This document shows positions 9,045 to 18,115 of a stretch of 64,000 nucleotides of DNA, piece by piece; the stretch's first letter is position 1; each line of letters opens with the position of its first letter. The DNA comes from Muribaculaceae bacterium. GTDB taxonomy: Bacteria; Bacteroidota; Bacteroidia; Bacteroidales; Muribaculaceae. Location of the stretch: contig CAJSYI010000010.1 in NCBI GenBank assembly GCA_910573745.1, positions 1 through 64,000 on the forward strand, given 5' to 3'. The position numbers and the translations under genes were made by a program. The notes beneath the pieces are model-generated. The model was given only the letters and a program-made list of their open reading frames with translations, was not told where the DNA came from and did not search any database.

Positions 9045-9686
9045 ATGGCAAGCAAATATATCGCTCCCCAACAAGACATTCGGTCGTTTACTTGTCCGCA
9101 TTGTAACACAGTTTCGCAAATGCAGTTCGATAGACATCAATTTCACGAAGATTTTCAAGGTAATGGCGAATATGTACACGTCAGTAATGTGTTGACTATA
9201 GCCCGTTGTCAAACCTGTGGGAAGAAAATTATTTGGAATGATGATGATTATATATATCCGGAGATTGTTGCATCAGAACCAAACTCAGATATGCCTGGTT
9301 CAGTGAGAACTCTATATAATGAAGCAGCATTGATTTACAACAAATCGCCTCGAGCAGCTTGCGCTTTGTTGCGACTTGCAGTTGAACGATTGTGTAATGA
9401 ACTTGGTGAAACCGGGAAAATAGACACTATGATAGGTAGTCTTGTAAAAAAAGGATTGCCAGTAATTGTGCAGAAAGCTTTAGATGCCGTTCGAGTAATA
9501 GGTAACAAAGCTGTACATCCCGGTCAAATAGCATTCGATGTTGATGACAAGTCAACAGCTGAAACGCTTATGAAACTTCTGAATATCATTGCAGAACGTC
9601 TGATTACAGAACCCAAAGAAATTGATGGCATATTCGATGCACTTCCTCAATCAGTAAAAGACTCAATCGAAAAACGCGACAAATGA
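9045..9686 (+). CDS. DUF4145 domain protein with N-terminal zinc ribbon
   Basis: A 213-residue protein with two CxxC pairs (CPHC at 17-20 and CQTC at about 56-59) that form a zinc ribbon. A DUF4145 helical domain follows, with LYNEAALIYNKSPRAACALL, AVERLCNEL and GNKAVHPG. DUF4145 proteins occur inside or next to type I restriction operons and other defence loci, but their biochemical role is not established. Here it starts 3 bases after hsdS and its stop overlaps the next ATG by 4 bases. It is therefore part of the operon and is probably co-translated with the SIR2 protein. A regulatory or partner role for SIR2 is possible but not shown. Confidence 0.85.
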   Translation: MASKYIAPQQDIRSFTCPHCNTVSQMQFDRHQFHEDFQGNGEYVHVSNVLTIARCQTCGKKIIWNDDDYIYPEIVASEPNSDMPGSVRTLYNEAALIYNKSPRAACALLRLAVERLCNELGETGKIDTMIGSLVKKGLPVIVQKALDAVRVIGNKAVHPGQIAFDVDDKSTAETLMKLLNIIAERLITEPKEIDGIFDALPQSVKDSIEKRDK

Positions 9687-11185
9687 ACATTCAAGAATTC
9701 ATATCACAATACACGAACCACCCGATACTTTTTGTTGGGTCTGGCTTTTCATTTAGATATTTAGAGAATACCTATACGTGGAATGACCTTCTGAGCAAGA
9801 TTTGTGAAGACCTTTGGGGAAGCGACGAACATTATCTTGATATTAAAGCAAAATGTACACAGCCCAATGGTTATTGTCCTCTCGATCAAGTTGCATCTCT
9901 TATTGAAAGGGAATTTAATCAAGTTTTAGAACAAGACCGTGATGGCAAATTCAAAGCGATTAATGACGTCTTTTATGAAAAGATGAGAGAGGGGATAACT
10001 TTAAGTCGTTTCAAAATATATGTATCAAAACTCATAGGTAATTTAACCTATAAAGCGGACGTCAATGGAGAATTGGACGAATTGAAGAAAGCAAGAAAAA
10101 ATATTGGTTCAATCATTACCACTAATTATGATTGCTTACTCGAAGACATATTCGGATTCAATCCGCTCATTGGAAATGATATCCTCTTAAGCAATCCTTA
10201 TGGATCAATTTATAAGATTCATGGCTGTATTACGGATGTATCTAAAATGATAATCACAGCCGAAGATTACAAGCAATTTGATGAGCAATATGAACTTATA
10301 AGAGCTCAAATGCTCTCTATGTTCATTCATAATCCTATTATCTTCATTGGGTATGGAATAGGGGATGAAAATATCCAAAAAGTCCTTCGAACCATATTCT
10401 CATATATACCACTCAACACTCCCGAAGCAGATAAAGTTCGGCATAACTTTTTGCTTGTGGAATATGAAAAAGACTCTTCCAATCATGAGATAACAGATCA
10501 TGACATAATTGTCAAGGGTAGTAACATCAGGATTAACAAATTACGCACTGACGACTACAAGAACTTATATCAGAACTTGGCTACAATCAATCTACCTATA
10601 TCAGCAATGGATGTAAGAAAGGTTCAATCAGTTGTTAAAGAGATATATGCTGGTGGAACTATTAAAGTCATGATTACTGAAAATATAGATGATCTTAAAA
10701 ACAGTGACAGAATTTTAGCCATTGGGTCCGAAAAGACTTTGAACTATCAGTTCTTAACAAAACCAGAGATGATTCGTGATTATTTCAAAATAATCGAAGA
10801 AGCCAACTCATCCTTAATATCATTGATAAATAAGCAAACGATTAGTGATTCGGAATATTTCCCAATTTACGGATTTGGAGTTGTATGCCCCGATATAGAC
10901 AATCTGGATGCAATTAAACAGATTCAAACAAAAAATTTAGCACGCTTTATTAGAGAAAAGGCGGCCAGGAAAATCCATAATCATAAAACAATAGTATCAA
11001 TTATTGCCGATGAGACTATTGCGGACTCATATAAACATACAGCAATAATGTATGGGGTAAGTTCTGGTCAAATACCTTTAGAGGATGTTGAACAGTATCT
11101 GAGAAATCTTCCAGAATCACAACGAAAAGGTAGTGATTATAGACGTTTATTGTGCCTTTATGATAAAAAGAAATATCAGTCATAA
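9683..11185 (+). CDS. SIR2-family domain protein (putative defence NADase)
   Basis: A 500-residue protein with an N-terminal SIR2-like Rossmann domain: ILFVGSGFSF at 15-24, TTNYD near 146 and KIHG with the presumed catalytic histidine near 180. The NAD-site segment IFIGYGIGDENI follows. In defence proteins such as ThsA and DSR-type systems, this fold degrades NAD+ after phage sensing. The C-terminal half (about 310-500) is a separate domain that I do not recognise and that could be the sensor. The gene overlaps DUF4145 by 4 bases and ends just ahead of hsdR, so it sits inside the restriction operon. That arrangement suggests an abortive-infection fallback linked to the restriction enzyme. Confidence 0.8.
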   Translation: MNIQEFISQYTNHPILFVGSGFSFRYLENTYTWNDLLSKICEDLWGSDEHYLDIKAKCTQPNGYCPLDQVASLIEREFNQVLEQDRDGKFKAINDVFYEKMREGITLSRFKIYVSKLIGNLTYKADVNGELDELKKARKNIGSIITTNYDCLLEDIFGFNPLIGNDILLSNPYGSIYKIHGCITDVSKMIITAEDYKQFDEQYELIRAQMLSMFIHNPIIFIGYGIGDENIQKVLRTIFSYIPLNTPEADKVRHNFLLVEYEKDSSNHEITDHDIIVKGSNIRINKLRTDDYKNLYQNLATINLPISAMDVRKVQSVVKEIYAGGTIKVMITENIDDLKNSDRILAIGSEKTLNYQFLTKPEMIRDYFKIIEEANSSLISLINKQTISDSEYFPIYGFGVVCPDIDNLDAIKQIQTKNLARFIREKAARKIHNHKTIVSIIADETIADSYKHTAIMYGVSSGQIPLEDVEQYLRNLPESQRKGSDYRRLLCLYDKKKYQS

Positions 11186-11186
11186 T

Positions 11187-14100
11187 ATGTCAGTATTCAA
11201 CGAAGCACAATTAGAGCAGGCGTTTATCGAGCTTTTTAAGGCAGAGGGCTACGACTATGTTCATGGCGAGAATATAAGTCGTGACACTCGCGATGTTATC
11301 CTCTATGATGATCTGCGGGCTTTTCTTCGAGAGCAACATAAGGCACAAGGTATTACGGAGGATGAAATAAATCGTGCTATTGCCAAGATTGAAACTACCG
11401 ATGGTGGTGGCGTTTATGCAGAGAATGTTGAGGCCCTACGTCTTATCCAGCGTGGATTCCCTCTGCGTCGCACAGATCCGAAGTTGCCGGACCTATATAT
11501 CAATCTCGTCAATTATGATGAGTTCAAGCCTGATGAGCAAGCTAAGGGAGCAAAGAACATCTTTAAGTTCGTCAACCAGTTTGCCATCGATGGAGAACAT
11601 CACCGCATCCCTGATGGTATAGTTTTTGTCAACGGCTTACCCATTGTTGTCTTGGAGTTTAAGAACGCCATCAAGCAGAATACGACCATTGAGAATGCCT
11701 ATAAGCAGCTTACCCGCCGCTATCGTCGCGACATACCCAAACTGTTCCGCTATAACGCATTCGTTGTCATCAGCGATGGAGTGAACAATAAGATGGGTTC
11801 GCTTTTCGCTCCATACGAATATTTCTATGGCTGGAACAAAGCGGAAACCACTGACTCTGTGCTCGAAGGGGCTTTCGACTCGATGTTCACAATGATGCAC
11901 GGACTGTTCCGCAAGGAAAGGCTGATTGATGTGGTGCATAACTTCATCTTCCTGCCGGACACACCGAAAGATGAAGATAAGATCGTGTGTCGCTACCCAC
12001 AGTATTTTGCCACCACCGCATTATATAACAATATTCTCCGTCATTCGCGTCTGAATCCTGATGGAGACGGCAAAGGCGGTACATATTTCGGAGCTACGGG
12101 TTGCGGTAAGTCGTACACAATGCTCTTCCTGGCACAGCAGCTTATGCGCTCCAAAAGGCTGAGTAGCCCGACTATAGTACTGATAACAGACCGCACTGAC
12201 CTTGACGACCAGTTGTCCAAAACATTTCTCAATGCCACCAAATATATCGGCGACAAGACAATAGTACAGGCAAATAGTCGCGAAGCACTTGGTGAGCTTT
12301 TGCGTGGACGTGCTGCAGGAGGTGTCTTCCTCACGACAATCCAGAAGTTTGAGGAGGGAACAGGACTGTTAAGCGACCGAGCCAACATAATCTGTATTTC
12401 TGACGAAGCCCATCGCTCACAGGCAGGTCTTGGAATGAAGACAAAAATTACCGAGAAGGGAGTGACACGCAAGTATGGCTTCGCTAAATACCTGCGGGAT
12501 TCGTTACCTAATGCGACATACGTCGGCTTTACCGGCACACCTCTTGACAACACCCTTGATGTGTTTGGCCCAATTGTAGACCGTTACACCATGACTGAGG
12601 CTGTGGCAGATGAAATCACCCGTAAGATTGTCTATGAGGGCCGTGCTGCCAAAGTGATGATTGACTCAGCCAAGGTCAAGGAGATTGAGAAATACTACTC
12701 AGAGTGTAAGGACGAGGGAGCAAGCGAATACCAAATTGAGGAGAGCAAAAAGCGAATGACCCGCATAGATGTAATCCTCAATGACCCGGACCTTTTAGGG
12801 CACATCGCCAAAGATATTGTGGAGCATTATGAGCGCAGAGTAGACGAAGGTTCAACTGTGTTCGGAAAGGCAATGATTGTTTGCAGCAGTCGCAGCATTG
12901 CCTGGAATCTCTATCAGGCAATCATACGCATTCGTCCGGAATGGGCGGAAGTCAAGGAATGTGTGGCAGGAGAAACGCTTAGCGACAAAGAACGTGAGCA
13001 GATAAAGCCGATGCCGCGTATGGCAATGGTCATCACCCGCAACAAGGATGAAGACAGCGAAGAACTATATAATCATCTCGGCAACGATGAATACCGCAAG
13101 ACTCTTGACAAGCAGTTCAAGGAAGAGAAAAGCAATTTCAGGATTGCTATTGTCGTGGACATGTGGATAACCGGTTTCGACGTTCCAAGCCTCGACACAA
13201 TGTATTGCTTCAAGCCACTCCAGATGCACACTCTTATTCAGACCATATCGCGAGTGAACCGTGTATATCCCGGCAAAGAAAAAGGTCTTGTTGTGGATTA
13301 CCTCGGTATCAAACGACAGATGAACGAGGCTTTGCATCAGTATGGAGGCAACGGTGATGTTGACGGACCCGATCTTGAAACTATAGAGGAAGCTGTAAAG
13401 GTTGTCAAGGATGAGCTTGACATCATTCGCCGTATGTTCAACAGGTTTGACTGGTCGATTTTCTTTACCGGTGCTCCACTGCAGCAGCTTGATGTGCTGA
13501 ATAAGGCAGCAGAATATGTACAGAAGACAAAGGCGGAGGAAACGCGCTTCATGCGTCATGTCAAGAAGATGAAGGGCGCATACGACATCTGTTGTAACTC
13601 CGACTTGTTGAGCGAAGCAGAAGTCAACGACCTTCATTTCTTCCTTGCCATAAGAAGCATCATCTCAAAACTCACCAAGGGCAATGCTCCTGATGCTGTC
13701 AGGATGAACAAACGTGTTGCAGAGATGCTGAAAGACGCACTCGTATCTGACACAGTGGAAGAGATTACTAAGATTGGTGTTGCCTCGGATGAAGAGATTG
13801 ATTTGCTGTCGTCGGACTATATGAAGCGTATCAATCAGATACCTTACAAGAACACAAAGGTCAAACTGATGGAGCAGCTTCTCAAACAGGTTATTGAGTC
13901 ACTGCGCAAAGTCAACAAGCAGAAAGGAGTCGACTTCACAAAGCGCCTTGAAGATATAGTGAAGAAGTATAACGACCGCTCCGATGATGCTGCGCTTGCC
14001 AACGACGTTATTGATGATGTTGTCGGCGAGATGGTGAAGCTGATGGAGGAAGTGGCTGGAGAACGTAGTTCAGGTGATGCCATCGGTCTCTCACTCGCTG

Positions 14101-14435
14101 AAAAAGCTTTCTTCGATATACTAAAAGCGGTGGCTGTAAAATATGACTTTATCGAGAACTTCTCTGATGAAAAGCTGATCGCGCTCGCCAAGTCCATAAA
14201 GACGATGGTTGAGGAGCAAAGCGATGTAGAAGACTGGCTTAACCGTAGCGATCTGCGCGCAACACTGAAGATGAACGTCATTGTTCTCCTTGCCCGTGCC
14301 GGCTATCCGCCAAAAATACGCGACGAGGTATACAAGGAAATTCTCGAGCAGGCTGAAAGCTTCAAGCGCCACTCCTCACCGCGCCCATACTCGACATTCT
14401 CCGATGACTCAATCTCAATAGCCGCAGAACCTTAA
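11187..14435 (+). CDS. hsdR: type I restriction endonuclease subunit HsdR
   Basis: The motor and nuclease subunit of the type I enzyme, which translocates DNA and cuts it far from the recognition site. I chose ATG 11187 (MSVFNEAQLEQAF), one base after the SIR2 stop. An upstream in-frame ATG at 11133 lies wholly inside SIR2. The product is 1082 residues. The PD-ExK nuclease core is seen as P142-D143 with E157-x-K159 (VLEFKNA). Walker A GATGCGKS is at 302-309, DEAH is at 406-409, and helicase motifs continue to FTGTPL and the QTISRVNR segment. The C-terminal helical region binds HsdM. All catalytic motifs are present, so the enzyme should be active. The next gene, AbiH, follows after 12 bases. 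Confidence 0.95.
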   Translation: MSVFNEAQLEQAFIELFKAEGYDYVHGENISRDTRDVILYDDLRAFLREQHKAQGITEDEINRAIAKIETTDGGGVYAENVEALRLIQRGFPLRRTDPKLPDLYINLVNYDEFKPDEQAKGAKNIFKFVNQFAIDGEHHRIPDGIVFVNGLPIVVLEFKNAIKQNTTIENAYKQLTRRYRRDIPKLFRYNAFVVISDGVNNKMGSLFAPYEYFYGWNKAETTDSVLEGAFDSMFTMMHGLFRKERLIDVVHNFIFLPDTPKDEDKIVCRYPQYFATTALYNNILRHSRLNPDGDGKGGTYFGATGCGKSYTMLFLAQQLMRSKRLSSPTIVLITDRTDLDDQLSKTFLNATKYIGDKTIVQANSREALGELLRGRAAGGVFLTTIQKFEEGTGLLSDRANIICISDEAHRSQAGLGMKTKITEKGVTRKYGFAKYLRDSLPNATYVGFTGTPLDNTLDVFGPIVDRYTMTEAVADEITRKIVYEGRAAKVMIDSAKVKEIEKYYSECKDEGASEYQIEESKKRMTRIDVILNDPDLLGHIAKDIVEHYERRVDEGSTVFGKAMIVCSSRSIAWNLYQAIIRIRPEWAEVKECVAGETLSDKEREQIKPMPRMAMVITRNKDEDSEELYNHLGNDEYRKTLDKQFKEEKSNFRIAIVVDMWITGFDVPSLDTMYCFKPLQMHTLIQTISRVNRVYPGKEKGLVVDYLGIKRQMNEALHQYGGNGDVDGPDLETIEEAVKVVKDELDIIRRMFNRFDWSIFFTGAPLQQLDVLNKAAEYVQKTKAEETRFMRHVKKMKGAYDICCNSDLLSEAEVNDLHFFLAIRSIISKLTKGNAPDAVRMNKRVAEMLKDALVSDTVEEITKIGVASDEEIDLLSSDYMKRINQIPYKNTKVKLMEQLLKQVIESLRKVNKQKGVDFTKRLEDIVKKYNDRSDDAALANDVIDDVVGEMVKLMEEVAGERSSGDAIGLSLAEKAFFDILKAVAVKYDFIENFSDEKLIALAKSIKTMVEEQSDVEDWLNRSDLRATLKMNVIVLLARAGYPPKIRDEVYKEILEQAESFKRHSSPRPYSTFSDDSISIAAEP

Positions 14436-14447
14436 AATCATAATACA

Positions 14448-15449
14448 ATGGGAAAGAAACTATTGATTTTAGGTAATGGATTCGACCTTGCTTTCGGATT
14501 CTGGACTTCATATGCAAATTTTGTTAATGTTCGGGCTGGTAAAGACTATAGCTTTTGGCCGTTTAATGAACCGCCGACCGGCAAATACCTAACTGAATCA
14601 CTACATCACCATTTCTATAATTTTGTCAGACAGCATGAAGATGAGTTAGGTCGCATCAGGTGGATAGATATTGAACAGGAGTTGTATAACTATGTAAATT
14701 CTAAAAAAGGTCTACCTGTTAATAATGAACTGGTACAGGAGGATGAGCGTAGCTATAATTCTCTTGTTTACCAACTTCAAACTTATCTGTCAGCTGTTTA
14801 TCCTCATAGGCGTAATCACGACATTGACATTACAATACCTACTGAAATCCTTAAGGCCATAAGGAGAAACGGAGGTTTTAACCTCATCTACACATTCAAC
14901 TATACCAATCCGACCTATATTTTTAGCAATTTTGCAGGTTATTCAGAAAATGAGATGCCCCCAATTAAATATATGCATGGTTCGCTAAATGATAAAAATA
15001 TAGTGTTAGGTTTTAATGAAGATCTAAATCTTCCGCAAGAATATGATTTCATGTTCAAATGTGATAAGATTGAACCGCACAATTTGGCAAATGATTTGCT
15101 TGATGCAGATGATATAATTGTTTATGGATTATCTTTTGGCAAAATTGACGGCATATACTTTAAGCCATTTTTAGAGCAATTAAGTTCTGTAATCACAGCT
15201 AAACGGAAACCTCGTTTCTCAATAATCACGTATGATGAAAATTCTGTCAAATCAATTCGAAGAAACCTCAGGGCGATGGGGTTATCAAGAGAAAAAATAA
15301 ATAACGGTCTTGAATTCAGAATTATCCCAGTTCATGAAATTGAATGGGATGCAACTGCCCGAAATAATTATAACTCATTCCTTGAGAATCTAAAACCGAT
15401 GCCATCAATAATTGTCGGACGTAACCCACGTAATAAATGGGAATGGTAA
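14448..15449 (+). CDS. AbiH family abortive-infection protein
   Basis: A 333-residue AbiH-type phage-exclusion protein. The N-terminal signature KLLILGNGFDLAFGFWTSY at 4-22 is a Rossmann-like nucleotide-binding loop. The middle part has IYTFNYTNP and YMHGSLNDKNIVLGFNED, and YGLSFGKIDG occurs near 225. The pattern of an N-terminal GNGFD loop, then HG, then GxSxGxxD is reminiscent of SIR2-like folds. NAD-related chemistry is therefore conceivable but unproven. The gene is 12 bases downstream of hsdR on the same strand, so it is most likely the last well-formed gene of the restriction operon. The length is close to that of known AbiH proteins. Confidence 0.85.
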   Translation: MGKKLLILGNGFDLAFGFWTSYANFVNVRAGKDYSFWPFNEPPTGKYLTESLHHHFYNFVRQHEDELGRIRWIDIEQELYNYVNSKKGLPVNNELVQEDERSYNSLVYQLQTYLSAVYPHRRNHDIDITIPTEILKAIRRNGGFNLIYTFNYTNPTYIFSNFAGYSENEMPPIKYMHGSLNDKNIVLGFNEDLNLPQEYDFMFKCDKIEPHNLANDLLDADDIIVYGLSFGKIDGIYFKPFLEQLSSVITAKRKPRFSIITYDENSVKSIRRNLRAMGLSREKINNGLEFRIIPVHEIEWDATARNNYNSFLENLKPMPSIIVGRNPRNKWEW

Positions 15450-15482
15450 AAGCAAAATCGATGGTTTGTTTAATTGTGAATA

Positions 15483-15641
15483 ATGAGCAAGAAGTCGATA
15501 CGGTTTTTCAATGACCGCGAGGTTAGGGCGGTATGGGACGACGAGAACAACTGCTGGTGGTTTTCGGCTACTGATGTGGTGCGTGCTATCAATGACGAGC
15601 CGAACTATACGAAGGCGGACAACTATTATCAGCATTGTTAA
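15483..15641 (+). pseudogene. truncated Bro-N domain gene (duplicate of the Fic-gene start)
   Basis: A 52-codon frame beginning MSKKSIRFFNDREVRAVWDD. It is nearly identical over about 130 bases to the first part of the Bro-N/Fic gene at 18108 and then ends at a TAA. The rest of that gene is absent and the RhuM gene begins 9 bases later. It looks like the leftover of a duplication or gene replacement at this position, not a functional gene. It could still be translated as a small DNA-binding fragment. Confidence 0.7.
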
Positions 15642-15650
15642 GAAAGATAT

Positions 15651-16655
15651 ATGGATAACGGACAGATTATATTATTTCAGACGCAGGGTGGCGAGACGAA
15701 GATTGAGGTTCGGCTTGCCAATGAATCTGTATGGCTTACTGCCGACCAGATGGCGGAGCTGTTTCAACGCAACAAGTCGACCATTTCAAGACATATTAAG
15801 AATATCTATGAAAGTACTGAATTAGAGCAAAATCGAACTGTTGCATTTTTTGCAACAGTTCAAAACGAGGGCGATAGAAAGGTTGAGCGCAATATTGCGT
15901 ACTATAATCTCGATATGATTATCAGTGTGGGGTATCGCGTAAATTCACATCGGGGCGTGCAGTTCCGGCAGTGGGCTACTCAGGTGTTGAAGGAGTATAT
16001 GATTAAGGGTTTTGCGCTGAATGATGACCTGCTGAAAAATGCCGGACAAGGAAACTACTTTGATGAGTTGCTCGCGAGAATCCGAGATATACGCAGCTCT
16101 GAAAAGGTGTTTTACCGTAAGGTGCTTGAAATATATGCCCTCAGTATAGACTATGACCCTCGTACTTCCATCACGCAACAGTTTTTCAAGACAATTCAGA
16201 ACAAGATGCACTTCGCCGCTCATGGCCACACTGCCGCCGAAGTAATTTATGACAGGGCGAATGCCGAAAAAGATTTCATGGGTCTGACAACGTGGCGTGG
16301 GGCAATGCCGACCAAGCATGAGGCAGAGATTGCGAAAAATTATCTTTCAGAAGAGGAGGTCGATATGCTAAACCGCATTGTCAATCTTTATCTTGACTTT
16401 GCCGAGCTGCAAGCCAAGAGCCATGTGCCGATGTACATGAAAGATTGGATTCAGAAGCTCGATGACTTCCTGAAGCTGTCGGGTAAAGAATTGCTCACTC
16501 ATGCCGGAAGCGTGTCAGCCGAAGTTGCCAAACTCAAAGCCAACGAGGAATACGACAAATTCCGCGAGCGTGCCCAGTATAAGCTCTCCCCGGTCGAGAT
16601 TCATTTCCTCGAAGCCTTTGAAGCCGAACAAAAGCGACTCCGTGCAAAGAAATAA
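15651..16655 (+). CDS. RhuM-family virulence/defence-associated protein
   Basis: A 334-residue RhuM family protein. An N-terminal winged-helix part (VWLTADQMAELFQRNKSTIS) is followed by the family core VERNIAYYNLDMIISVGYRV and RGVQFRQWATQVLKEYMIKG, a helical middle part and a C-terminal helix. The family was first described from a Salmonella pathogenicity island. It is common in restriction and toxin-antitoxin islands of gut bacteria, with no proven biochemical role. The DNA-binding N-terminus suggests a regulator, or a protein derived from a phage antirepressor. It sits between a truncated and a complete Bro-N gene in the defence island. Confidence 0.85.
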   Translation: MDNGQIILFQTQGGETKIEVRLANESVWLTADQMAELFQRNKSTISRHIKNIYESTELEQNRTVAFFATVQNEGDRKVERNIAYYNLDMIISVGYRVNSHRGVQFRQWATQVLKEYMIKGFALNDDLLKNAGQGNYFDELLARIRDIRSSEKVFYRKVLEIYALSIDYDPRTSITQQFFKTIQNKMHFAAHGHTAAEVIYDRANAEKDFMGLTTWRGAMPTKHEAEIAKNYLSEEEVDMLNRIVNLYLDFAELQAKSHVPMYMKDWIQKLDDFLKLSGKELLTHAGSVSAEVAKLKANEEYDKFRERAQYKLSPVEIHFLEAFEAEQKRLRAKK

Positions 16656-16666
16656 ACACAAGAATA

Positions 16667-18115
16667 ATGAATGCATCTAAAGAAATATCACAACTGATAG
16701 CCAACGCAAACGAAGATGATTTGCGCGACATTGTTTCAGGATGGGTCGACAAATATTCTGATTTTAGGGATTATGTTCGGAATTGCCTGTGTCCTCCGGT
16801 AGAGGACGTGGATTTTGGGCGTAAGCTCAGTCAGGCGATTGACCGCGAGACCAAAGAGTTTTTCTCGCGCCATGATGTCAGAGAGGCAACAGACTGGGGG
16901 AATGTCTATAATGACTTGATAAAGCCATGGAGCAAGAATGCAGACTCACTGTCCAGTGAGAAACTGTATGACCTATGTGATGTTATCGTCAAAGAGGTCG
17001 GAATGAAGGTAAGAGACGAGGATTTTTATGGCGATGATTGGTATGGCGATGATTTTTCAGGCTATATTCAGGATATAATGGATGTGCTGGGAAATGTTGC
17101 CGGACTTCTGATTATTCGCGAAGATGTCAACCATGAAATTCTTGATTCTTTAAAAAAACTCATTAAAGCGGCTAAAAAGAAGGATGTGATAGACAGCTAT
17201 ATTGATTCGCCATACGATTTTATTCTTGAACTTATTTCGCTACGACAAAAGGCAGATGAAGTCACATGTGGTATATACGATGCGTTGATTGACGAAAATC
17301 TGGGTGATGAGGCCGGAGCTTGGGTATGCCGTAAAATTGATTTCATCCGTTCAATGGGTCTTGAAGATGAAGCCCATAAATATATGGAGGATGAAATCGA
17401 ATATCCTGATGTATGTCTGAAATATTATAATGAGTTGCTTACCGCCGGCAACTGGCAGGAAGCAATCGTTCTGCTTGACAAGGCTCAGACAATTAAAGAC
17501 AACGGCTCTTACTTTTATTCTCCCAGGACTCCGAACTGGCTTGAACTGAAACAGCAGCTTCTTGTTGAACATGGCACCCTGGAAGAACGCATAGAGAATC
17601 TGAAACGACTCTTCCATAACAGCTACAACGATAAAGAGAAGTATTATCGCCAACTAAAAGAACTCGTTGACGCAGACCGATGGAACGAATTCTATCATAA
17701 TCTTCTCTCTAATGTAACCGGTTATAAGGTTCTTGATGAAATCGCCCCATTCCTCATTGAAGAAGGTGAGTTTGACTGGTTGTTCCGCCTTGTGTCGGAA
17801 TCAACGGCAAAGGATTCGACTGATTATCGGACTCCGTTAAAGTACGCCGGAGCATTGCGTCAGACTCATTTTGAAGAAATGCAGGCGATCCTAATCCGTA
17901 CAGTCCGTGCATACGCTGCCGACCGTTTTCCTCCAAAGAAAAAGGTCAATTCATCGAAGTACTCATATTTTAGGGCAGATTTGGAATCGTTGTCAGAACT
18001 TGGGTATGCAAAAACGCAAAAGGAGATTGTCGAATTTTTACTGCAGGAATATCGATTCCGGCCATCTCTTGCTAAAGAATTGAGGTCTATAAAACTGGTT
18101 ACGGACAATGAGTAA
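16667..18115 (+). CDS. hypothetical helical-repeat protein
   Basis: A 482-residue protein that I cannot assign. It looks almost entirely alpha-helical. The middle part resembles TPR or other solenoid repeats (YYNELLTAGNWQEAIVLLDK, then ENLKRLFHNSYNDKEKYYRQ). Acidic stretches occur near residues 120-135 (DEDFYGDDWYGDD). No signal peptide, membrane segment or catalytic motif is visible. It starts 11 bases after RhuM and its last 8 bases overlap the Fic gene, so it is translationally coupled to Fic. A partner, inhibitor or sensor for the Fic protein is a reasonable guess from position only. Confidence 0.7.
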   Translation: MNASKEISQLIANANEDDLRDIVSGWVDKYSDFRDYVRNCLCPPVEDVDFGRKLSQAIDRETKEFFSRHDVREATDWGNVYNDLIKPWSKNADSLSSEKLYDLCDVIVKEVGMKVRDEDFYGDDWYGDDFSGYIQDIMDVLGNVAGLLIIREDVNHEILDSLKKLIKAAKKKDVIDSYIDSPYDFILELISLRQKADEVTCGIYDALIDENLGDEAGAWVCRKIDFIRSMGLEDEAHKYMEDEIEYPDVCLKYYNELLTAGNWQEAIVLLDKAQTIKDNGSYFYSPRTPNWLELKQQLLVEHGTLEERIENLKRLFHNSYNDKEKYYRQLKELVDADRWNEFYHNLLSNVTGYKVLDEIAPFLIEEGEFDWLFRLVSESTAKDSTDYRTPLKYAGALRQTHFEEMQAILIRTVRAYAADRFPPKKKVNSSKYSYFRADLESLSELGYAKTQKEIVEFLLQEYRFRPSLAKELRSIKLVTDNE

